This document shows positions 57,513 to 64,000 of a DNA stretch of 64,000 nt, piece after piece. The notes beneath the pieces are model-generated. The model did no database searches, was not told the DNA's origin, and saw only the letters and a list, made by a program, of their open reading frames with translations. Origin of the DNA: Pedobacter namyangjuensis. GTDB taxonomy: Bacteria > Bacteroidota > Bacteroidia > Sphingobacteriales > Sphingobacteriaceae. Every line of letters starts with the position of its first letter. The first letter of the stretch is position 1. Position numbers and translations under genes: made by a program. The stretch covers positions 1,426,001 through 1,490,000 of the forward strand of contig NZ_QMHQ01000001.1 of the NCBI RefSeq assembly GCF_003313325.1. Reading direction: 5' to 3'.

Positions 57513-58124
57513 TTATTTAACGTTGAAGTTTAATAATTGTTTGCCTTCTAGCCATGCTTCTAAATGGTCGCCGGTATTTACCTTTCCAACACCTTCTGGT
57601 GTGCCGGTAAAAATTAAGTCGCCTTTTTTTAGCGTAATGTACTGAGATACGAAAGCAATTATCTTTTCAAACGAAAATAGGAGGTTCGAAGTATGTCCGT
57701 TTTGGCGGGTTTCTTTGTTAATCTGCAACTCGAACTGCAATTGATACATGTCTGCAAAATCTGCCTTTGGCAAAAAGTTGCTTACAACCGCCGAGTTGTC
57801 AAATGCTTTTGCAAGTTCCCAAGGTAAACCTTTTTCTTTGTGTTCGCTTTGTATATCCCTGGCAGTAAAATCTATGCCTAAACCAATTTCATCGTAATAA
57901 TTGTGCGCAAATTTTTCGGCGATGTGCTTGCCTTCTTTGCAAACTTTTAGTACAACTTCCAGCTCGTAATGTATATCCGAAGAAAAATCTGGAATATAAA
58001 AAGGTTTGTTGTCTTTTAAAACAGCTGTATCTGGTTTTAAAAATATAATAGGTTTAGATGGAACCTCGTTATTAAGTTCTTTAGCATGCGCAGCATAGTT
58101 GCGACCGATGGCAATTATCTTCAT
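57513..58124 (-). CDS. Fumarylacetoacetate hydrolase family protein
   Basis: 203 residues, the short YcgM-like form. IGRNYAAHAKELNNEVP start, divalent-metal ligands in HYELEVVL and the FTARDIQSEHKEKGLPWELAKAFD block in pieces, and FTGTPEGVGKV. Relatives act as acylpyruvases or oxaloacetate decarboxylases. Exact substrate unknown. Same strand as the M23 gene, 5 nt upstream of it. Confidence 0.93.
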   Translation of the reverse strand: MKIIAIGRNYAAHAKELNNEVPSKPIIFLKPDTAVLKDNKPFYIPDFSSDIHYELEVVLKVCKEGKHIAEKFAHNYYDEIGLGIDFTARDIQSEHKEKGLPWELAKAFDNSAVVSNFLPKADFADMYQLQFELQINKETRQNGHTSNLLFSFEKIIAFVSQYITLKKGDLIFTGTPEGVGKVNTGDHLEAWLEGKQLLNFNVK

Positions 58125-58154
58125 AGAAGCAAAAATAACAATCTAAAGGGTAAA

Positions 58155-58664
58155 TTATAATACCGAGATACGTTTAACAATCAATTCTCCGCCAGCCGAA
58201 ATTCGGAGAAAATAAATTCCGGTATTAAGCTTGTTAGGGATTGTGTACGTTTTTGTTTGCTCTCCAGCTGGCGAACGCTCGTTTGCCAAAACAGCCACGT
58301 CGTTACCAAGCAAGTCGGTGATTTTTACAGAAAAAGAAGTTTCCTTATCTAAGCGTAAACTTATATTTACTTGCTCGTTAACCGGATTTGGATATACTTT
58401 TAAAACAGATAATATTTTACCCGTTTTATTGGTTATGGTTGTGCCAGCGGGAGTGTTGCTTAAAGTTCCGTATCTAATAGATGGCTTATAGGGTGTGATA
58501 TTGGCATTTATTTGCGGAACCCTACTTACAACCTTAGGTTTCGGCTTGTAGGTTATCTTGCTCGTGTCAATCTTTTGTGCAAAAACAGAATTGCTCAGCA
58601 AAGCAACCATGCATAATGTGCATAGTAAACTCCATGAGAACGCTATTTTCGACTTCAAATTCAT
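58155..58664 (-). CDS. Small T9SS-sorted protein
   Basis: 169 residues from the ATG at 58664 (MNLKSKIAF). Signal peptide ends NSVFAQ. The last 85 residues are a type A T9SS C-terminal sorting domain (VYPNPVNEQVNISL, LNTGIYFLRI, GELIVKRISVL). Only about 55 low-complexity residues lie between, rich in Lys, Pro, Thr. The type IX system would export it through the outer membrane; with almost no cargo domain, its role is unclear. Confidence 0.88.
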   Translation of the reverse strand: MNLKSKIAFSWSLLCTLCMVALLSNSVFAQKIDTSKITYKPKPKVVSRVPQINANITPYKPSIRYGTLSNTPAGTTITNKTGKILSVLKVYPNPVNEQVNISLRLDKETSFSVKITDLLGNDVAVLANERSPAGEQTKTYTIPNKLNTGIYFLRISAGGELIVKRISVL

Positions 58665-58860
58665 CTTTAGGTGTGGCAAAAATATAAATAATTAAATAAA
58701 GAAATCAAACTATTTCTGCATTAAACTATTTTTTAACACAATTTAACACCCTTAATTTTTGTTCATTTTATGCAGATTTGCATTGTATTTTTTTTGTAAA
58801 AATATTAATCGGCATAATCGTAAATAATTAGTTAATTTTGCGCCACATAATTTTATAGCA

Positions 58861-60822
58861 GTGTCACAACATAAAAATGTAAATGCCCTAACCGCGGGCG
58901 GCGTTCTAGTTAGTTTAGGTATAGTTTTTGGAGATATTGGTACTTCTCCGTTATACACTTTAAAGGCAATTTTTAAGGCTGTTGTAGACGCAAAGCAAAC
59001 GATAAACCCCGATTTAGTATTGGGTGCACTTTCGTGTATAATTTGGACGCTTACCTTACAAACTACAATTAAGTACGTAATTATAACCCTAAGAGCCGAT
59101 AACAAAGGTGAAGGAGGGATTTTTTCTTTGTACTCGTTAGTAAGGAAAAAGGCAAAATGGTTGGTTATACCCGCAATAATTGGGGGAGCTGCATTACTTG
59201 CCGATGGTATGATAACACCAAGCATAACGGTAACATCTGCCATAGAGGGTCTGAAACTTAAATTTCCCGACGTACAGGTTTTGCCTATTGTAATTAGCAT
59301 TATTGCGCTGTTATTTATCATCCAACAGTTTGGAACCAATTTGGTAGGGAAACTTTTTGGACCTATTATGTTTATTTGGTTTGCTGTATTAGGCATAACT
59401 GGCTTTGTGCAAATTTTACACGATCCATCTATTTTTAAGGCGCTAAACCCATATTACGCAGTACATTTATTGATAACAAACCCTGGAGCATTAATAATTC
59501 TAGGTGGCGTTTTTCTATGTACTACTGGAGCCGAGGCGCTTTACAGTGACTTAGGACACTGTGGTAGAAACAACATCAGAATCAGCTGGATTTTTGTAAA
59601 ACTGATGTTGATCTTGAACTATTTAGGTCAGGGTGTTTGGGTATTAAAACACACCAATTACGATCCGCACAATGAGTTGTTGAATCCATTCTTTCAACTA
59701 GTGCCAGAAGATATGGTGCTTTACCTTGTTATTTTGGCTACAACTGCTGCGGTTATAGCATCGCAAGCTATGATTTCTGGGTCTTTCACCCTAATCTCAG
59801 AAGCAGTTCGTTTAAACCTTTGGCCTAAAGTGCGCATTCATTATCCAAGTGTACAAAAAGGACAACTTTATGTGCCCTCTATCAATTGGCTGCTATGTGT
59901 GGGCTGTATTATTATCGTTTTGATATTCCAGGAATCTGGAAAAATGGAGGGCGCTTACGGACTGGCAATCAACCTAACGTTTTTAATGACAACGGTTTTA
60001 GTTGCCGTTTACATGTTGCGTAAGAAATTTCCAAAGTACCTAATTATAATTTTTGTATCTGTATATACAGTTATAGAGCTATCGTTTTTAATTGGTAACA
60101 TGGCCAAATTTGTACATGGCGGTTGGGTTACCTTGTTAATCAGTTGTGTCCTGCTAAGTGTAATGTGGAGTTGGTACAATGCTCGAAAAATCAAAAATCG
60201 ATTTGTAAAATATGTAGAAATTGAAGATTACTACACCATTTTAAACGAGTTGAGTAATGATATAAGTGTGCCTAAATTTTCTTCTCAGCTAGTTTATTTA
60301 ACCAGCGCAAACTTTAAAACTGAGATCGAATCTAAAATCATTTATTCTATTATACAAAAGGAACCAAAACGTGCAGATGTATATTGGCTGGTTCACGTAG
60401 ATGTTATGGATGAGCCTTATACCATGGATTACAAAGTTGAGTTTCTAATTCCTGGAAAGTTGATTCGTATCGATTTTAAGCTAGGTTTTAGAGTAGAGCA
60501 ACGCGTTAATTTATTGTATCGTAAAGTGGTAGAAGAATTGGTTAAAAATGGCGAAGTTGATATCACTAGTCAGTATACCTCGCTAAACAAACATAAAATT
60601 GCCGGCGATTTTAGATTTGTATTGCTAGAAAAACATCTTTCGAAGTTTACGAACTTAAGCTTCTACGAACGAACTATTATGGATTATTACTTTGTGCTAA
60701 AACGTCTAAGTTTATCAGAGGTAAGCAGTTTTGGTCTTGATTCTAGTTATGTTGATGTAGAAAAGGTTCCGTTAATATTTGTAACACCAGACGAAATTGA
60801 ACTAAACCGCTTGTCGGTATAA
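58861..60822 (+). CDS. kup: KUP-family potassium uptake protein
   Basis: 653 residues from GTG at 58861 (MSQHKNVNALTAGG). The Kup signature GIVFGDIGTSPLYTLKAIF is at about 21-39. Twelve or so membrane helices occupy 15-440, then a cytoplasmic C-terminal domain of about 200 residues. Proton-linked potassium import in the inner membrane. A -7 match TAATTTTG (58833-58840) precedes a TGCGCCACAT stretch also seen before the tRNA cluster. Confidence 0.95.
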   Translation: MSQHKNVNALTAGGVLVSLGIVFGDIGTSPLYTLKAIFKAVVDAKQTINPDLVLGALSCIIWTLTLQTTIKYVIITLRADNKGEGGIFSLYSLVRKKAKWLVIPAIIGGAALLADGMITPSITVTSAIEGLKLKFPDVQVLPIVISIIALLFIIQQFGTNLVGKLFGPIMFIWFAVLGITGFVQILHDPSIFKALNPYYAVHLLITNPGALIILGGVFLCTTGAEALYSDLGHCGRNNIRISWIFVKLMLILNYLGQGVWVLKHTNYDPHNELLNPFFQLVPEDMVLYLVILATTAAVIASQAMISGSFTLISEAVRLNLWPKVRIHYPSVQKGQLYVPSINWLLCVGCIIIVLIFQESGKMEGAYGLAINLTFLMTTVLVAVYMLRKKFPKYLIIIFVSVYTVIELSFLIGNMAKFVHGGWVTLLISCVLLSVMWSWYNARKIKNRFVKYVEIEDYYTILNELSNDISVPKFSSQLVYLTSANFKTEIESKIIYSIIQKEPKRADVYWLVHVDVMDEPYTMDYKVEFLIPGKLIRIDFKLGFRVEQRVNLLYRKVVEELVKNGEVDITSQYTSLNKHKIAGDFRFVLLEKHLSKFTNLSFYERTIMDYYFVLKRLSLSEVSSFGLDSSYVDVEKVPLIFVTPDEIELNRLSV

Positions 60823-60826
60823 CGCG

Positions 60827-60854
60827 AAAAATCCAGCCGTAAGCTGGATTTTTT
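60827..60854 (+). terminator. Bidirectional terminator, kup and serine hydrolase
   Basis: Perfect 11-bp stem (60827-60837 with 60843-60853), loop CGTAA, A- and T-runs on the two sides. Confidence 0.94.
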
Positions 60855-60929
60855 CTTTTATTGAAAGTATAAGTAATCGTTTTAGGTAGGCGAGGCCGAC
60901 CGTTAGGCGTAGAGTTTGTAAGTTTCGAG

Positions 60930-62342
60930 TTAGATACTCGTTCCAGATCCAATTACTTGACCATTCTCTAGCATTTCCATTTTCATTTTGCCGTTGTCTA
61001 ACTTTGTGAACTTTAAAATGCCATCTGCACCACCTTGTCGAATACCTTTGTACTCATTACCAGAGATAGGGAAGAACCTCATGTCCCATTTTGCACTACT
61101 GGTGTTATAAAATAAATGACCTTCTTTGTAAGTAATGATATGTTTCTCTTTACTATCTTGTTCATCAGCGTAAGTTCCTGCAAACTTTGTCATCTCGTTT
61201 TCGGCTTGTAAAACTTTTGGTTTAAACTCTAAGGTAATTGGCTGATTATCTAAAATTTCATTGATGTTTTTAAACGGGTAGGTGCCCAAGTTAAAGTTCT
61301 CTAAAATAATGATGGACCTGTCCTTAATCACATTTTGATAAATAAACGAAGTATAACCATCCCAACTTCCGGTATGACCGAAAGAAAATTTATCCTGTTT
61401 TTTTGATACATCAAAACCGTATCCATAGGCAATGCTTTTACCTTTAGAAGTTTGCGTAACTTCAGTCATCTCATCGAATTCTTTTTGGGTTAATAAAGAA
61501 TTTGTTCTAAGCGAAATAATCCATTTAAAAAGATCTTCAACACTCGAATTAACTTTAGCATGGCCAACTACTCCGTCCATGTTATAAACCAATTTATCAT
61601 CGTAAGCCGGGTCTTCTGATACCACTTTGTTAAAACTATTGTTAGCCCAAACATAGCCAGTGGCATAGTTTTTTATTTTTTTTGGCGTTTCTCTTCTGTT
61701 ATAAACAAAAGTAGATTGCATATTTAATGGCTTGAATATATGTTGCGATAAAAACTCGGCATAAGTTTTACCGGAAACCCTTTCTATAATACTTGCCAAA
61801 ACTGCGTAGTTAGTGTTGCTGTACTGGTGCCGGCTTTTGGGTTCAAACATTAAAGTATCTTTTCGTTTTGCGTAGAAATTAATAACATCTGCATTTGTAG
61901 CGATTTTTGTTTGGTCCCAATCTTTTTGCATGTCAAACATAAAACTTGGCAAACCACTGGTGTGCCTTAAAAGATCCTGGATAGTAACCTTATCCCAAAA
62001 ATTCAGTTCCGGTAAATATTTGGATATTTTATCATCGTAATTAAGTTTTCCTTGTCTTTTAAGCAATACGATTGCTGTTGCCGTAAATTGTTTGGAACAC
62101 GATGCAAGTTCAAATATAGTACTTGGGTTATTTAGCTCTTTGCTTTGCTCATTGCTAAACCCATAACCTTTTTTCAAAATAATTTTTCCCTTGTCTGCAA
62201 TAATTACGCTTCCGTTAAATTGATTTTGACTGGTTAAAACTGTAAATACACTATCTAATTTTTTAGTTTGTTTTATGCTTTGGGCAGGACATAGCTCTGC
62301 CGTTATCGCTATCATGTAAGCGACAAAAAGTAATTTTTTCAT
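60930..62342 (-). CDS. Serine hydrolase, class C beta-lactamase fold
   Basis: 470 residues with a signal peptide ending LCPAQ. SxxK motif is Ser81-Cys-Ser-Lys84, YSN follows near 166 and GHTGS supplies the KTG-equivalent (HTG). A C-terminal lipocalin-like beta region (about 370-470) is common in such esterase/DD-peptidase relatives. Could be a peptidase or esterase; not necessarily a beta-lactamase. It is 28 nt downstream of the TlpA gene, likely co-transcribed. Confidence 0.92.
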   Translation of the reverse strand: MKKLLFVAYMIAITAELCPAQSIKQTKKLDSVFTVLTSQNQFNGSVIIADKGKIILKKGYGFSNEQSKELNNPSTIFELASCSKQFTATAIVLLKRQGKLNYDDKISKYLPELNFWDKVTIQDLLRHTSGLPSFMFDMQKDWDQTKIATNADVINFYAKRKDTLMFEPKSRHQYSNTNYAVLASIIERVSGKTYAEFLSQHIFKPLNMQSTFVYNRRETPKKIKNYATGYVWANNSFNKVVSEDPAYDDKLVYNMDGVVGHAKVNSSVEDLFKWIISLRTNSLLTQKEFDEMTEVTQTSKGKSIAYGYGFDVSKKQDKFSFGHTGSWDGYTSFIYQNVIKDRSIIILENFNLGTYPFKNINEILDNQPITLEFKPKVLQAENEMTKFAGTYADEQDSKEKHIITYKEGHLFYNTSSAKWDMRFFPISGNEYKGIRQGGADGILKFTKLDNGKMKMEMLENGQVIGSGTSI

Positions 62343-62370
62343 GAAAGTATGGTTGTCTTTTTTTAAGGAT

Positions 62371-63087
62371 TTAGATTAGCTTGTTTAATTTTTCAGCTAA
62401 AGAGATCATCTGTGTTTCGTAAGATTGTTTGTTTTCTGCAGAAGGTAATGCACCTTCTATAAATTGTATTTTTTGGTTCCTATCCAATAAGAAAGACTTG
62501 GGGAAGCCACTTATTCCGAGGGAGTCGATCAGCTTTTTCTCATCCACAATGTGAATAAAATTGAAGTTATGCTTAGTTAGAAAATATGAGACTTTTTTAT
62601 CATCATCAAACGTAATGGAAACGAAATTAACACTATCTCGGTATTTCTCCTTAAGCTCGTTTAGTGCCGTTAGCTCTTCAATACAAGGGATGCAGTTGGT
62701 AAACCAAAAATTGATAAACGTAGGTTTTTCTAGATTGATCTTTTCAGCCGTACTCTTGTTCATGAAGTTCAAATCCTTAAATTTAAATGCTGAACCTACT
62801 AATTTATCCAGCAACAATTTTTCAGCAAGCATGTCTTTGGTTAAAAAATCCCACTTGAATTTGTACTTAATGCTATCATTTGTTTCTGCTACAAGCTCCA
62901 ATTTCTCGTAAAGTTGGTAACCTGCACCATAGTTTGTTCTGGCATTGGCTAGCGATGTAATTTTACCTTTCTCATACACCTCTTCGCTAAGAATTTTGCC
63001 GTTAGGGGCTATGTAAACCTTAGTTTGTGCGAAACCATTGGATGATAAAAGCAATAAGCCTGCTACCAGAATTTTTTTTATGCCCAT
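62371..63087 (-). CDS. TlpA-like disulfide reductase
   Basis: 238 residues with a signal peptide ending SNGFAQ. The thioredoxin fold begins near 105; the active site is Cys132-Ile-Pro-Cys135 (NFWFTNCIPCIEEL). The first 80 mature residues are an unassigned beta/alpha region. Periplasmic redox protein; upstream of the serine hydrolase on the same strand. Confidence 0.9.
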   Translation of the reverse strand: MGIKKILVAGLLLLSSNGFAQTKVYIAPNGKILSEEVYEKGKITSLANARTNYGAGYQLYEKLELVAETNDSIKYKFKWDFLTKDMLAEKLLLDKLVGSAFKFKDLNFMNKSTAEKINLEKPTFINFWFTNCIPCIEELTALNELKEKYRDSVNFVSITFDDDKKVSYFLTKHNFNFIHIVDEKKLIDSLGISGFPKSFLLDRNQKIQFIEGALPSAENKQSYETQMISLAEKLNKLI

Positions 63088-63168
63088 GCTTATTTGTCGT
63101 TAAAATTGTTCATCATATGTATTATTTTTAGGCTTTTTTTTGCAGATAAGCAATTGATGACTTTAAGA

Positions 63169-64000
63169 TTATTGATGTCTCAGATATACGTTATTGTTAA
63201 TTGATTTGAAAATCATATTAATCCCTCCGCCATTTAATTTGCCTTTAATCTTTTCGCCCTCATTATAAGAATAGCCGAAAGTTAAAGTTTGACTAAGATT
63301 GTTATTTATCTGATTGCCAATACTTTTGTTAATGTTTGTAGTTCCACCCGTCGAACCGGTAATTGTGGTTGTGGTGGTTGTAGTGGTTGCGATTGGTTTG
63401 TTGATAGTTTTTTCTGCTTCGGTTTTTTCTACCGCTATTGCAAATTCTTTTGCGGCGTAAAGTTTGCCATAGTTAGTTGCCAGCTCAATATCTCCTTTGG
63501 TAGTTGTTAACAGTTTAACATCCACATAATCGTATATAGAAATGATTGAAATCGGACCCTTTATCTCACTCGTAAAAACGGCGTCTACAGATCCATTTAT
63601 TGAATTAATGTTCATTGGACCCAAGTTGTTTTCTAACCTAATTTTATTGTAGCGGGTAGAAACTTCAATTTCGCCGTTGATATTTTTAATGGTAACATCA
63701 TCGTAATATTGCATGCTGTTATTGTTAAAGGATACTTTCATGCCTTTCGGAACTTTGATGGTAAGCCTATCTGAATTATTGCTATAAATGTTATTTACAA
63801 TTATATCCTGACCATTTTCTTTAACGTTGATTCCAATTCCTGTGTTGTCTGTAAATCCAGAACCGGCAATGGCTACTAAACCTTTTGCTCTTTGATCTAC
63901 CTCCTCGGCAGGAGTATTTTTACTTGAAAAAATGATTTCTTTTCCGTCATAGCCTTCAACAACTATTCCGTTCAAATTTAATTTTAAATGACCAGTAGAC
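63169..64000 (-). CDS. DUF4097-like beta-helical protein, N-terminus cut by window edge
   Basis: The frame is open to the right edge, so the start and signal peptide lie outside; about 277 residues are visible. The repeated VDVKLLTTTKGDIELATNYGKL and INGEIEVSTRYNKI patterns are those of DUF4097/DUF2807-type repeats. A Thr-rich run (about nine Thr) and GSTGG linker lie near residues 205-220. Probably an exported adhesive or sensor-linked protein; function unknown. It is 81 nt upstream of the TlpA gene on the same strand. Confidence 0.75.
   Translation of the reverse strand, partial: STGHLKLNLNGIVVEGYDGKEIIFSSKNTPAEEVDQRAKGLVAIAGSGFTDNTGIGINVKENGQDIIVNNIYSNNSDRLTIKVPKGMKVSFNNNSMQYYDDVTIKNINGEIEVSTRYNKIRLENNLGPMNINSINGSVDAVFTSEIKGPISIISIYDYVDVKLLTTTKGDIELATNYGKLYAAKEFAIAVEKTEAEKTINKPIATTTTTTTTITGSTGGTTNINKSIGNQINNNLSQTLTFGYSYNEGEKIKGKLNGGGINMIFKSINNNVYLRHQ

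Noticed and set aside
58752-59396. 214-codon minus-strand frame across the start of kup
   Set aside because: Antisense to the conserved Kup N-terminus; composition is that of a reverse-complement shadow.

Overview
The window looks like a chromosomal core region of a Bacteroidota bacterium, most likely Sphingobacteriaceae (Pedobacter-like). Protein wording, a T9SS sorting domain, DUF3078, DUF3467 and DUF3667 proteins and an N-terminally extended DnaE all point this way. Promoters of the Bacteroidetes type (TTTG at -33, TAnnTTTG at -7) occur, and Shine-Dalgarno sequences are almost absent. There is no phage, insertion sequence, CRISPR array or rRNA gene. The first and last genes are cut by the window edges.

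Layout: 1-2128 (-) a metzincin-type zinc protease and a small membrane protein. 2.3-17.6 kb (+) the translation/transcription block: rpsU, xerC, hpf, tRNA-Thr/Tyr/Gly/Thr, tuf, tRNA-Trp, secE, nusG, rplKAJL, rpoB, rpoC. 17.6-25.9 kb: PEGA protein, DUF3467, a minus-strand tRNA-maturation group (tsaC, cca, a pRiA4b ORF-3-like gene, miaA), DUF4136 lipoprotein, dapD, an Hsp15-like S4 protein, EcsC. 26-39 kb: TlpA-like protein, guanine deaminase, OmpH, gyrB, bestrophin plus Usp-like protein, a two-component system, SRPBCC protein, amidase plus retropepsin-like protein, mdh, GyrI-like protein. 39-46.5 kb: dnaE fused to a proofreading domain, trxA, a PQQ-type sugar dehydrogenase and a 245-bp tandem repeat array. 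46.5-64 kb: DUF3667, DUF3078, DUF58, GNAT, class III aminotransferase, an ECF sigma / membrane protein / Spy-like trio, split transketolase, bcp, M23 peptidase, FAH hydrolase, a small T9SS cargo, kup, serine hydrolase, TlpA-like protein and a DUF4097-like protein.

Most interesting signals: (1) among about 60 genes only rpsU and hpf carry extended Shine-Dalgarno sequences, which fits ribosome-state-dependent translation in a phylum that normally hides its anti-SD; (2) a near-perfect promoter is embedded in the nusG terminator and probably drives rplK; (3) the leader of rpoB, which starts with TTG, has a 9-bp hairpin whose whole 10-nt loop is complementary to a segment just downstream (pseudoknot or switch); (4) the ECF sigma operon encodes a single-pass membrane protein with three evenly spaced FxxPxxYF motifs, a candidate non-zinc anti-sigma factor, followed by a Spy/CpxP-like periplasmic protein; (5) a 2.7-copy 245-bp tandem array carries a bidirectional terminator hairpin in each copy and REP-like inverted repeats in the two full copies; (6) intergenic gaps hold hairpins built from degenerate repeated words, and a dispersed GC-rich repeat family.
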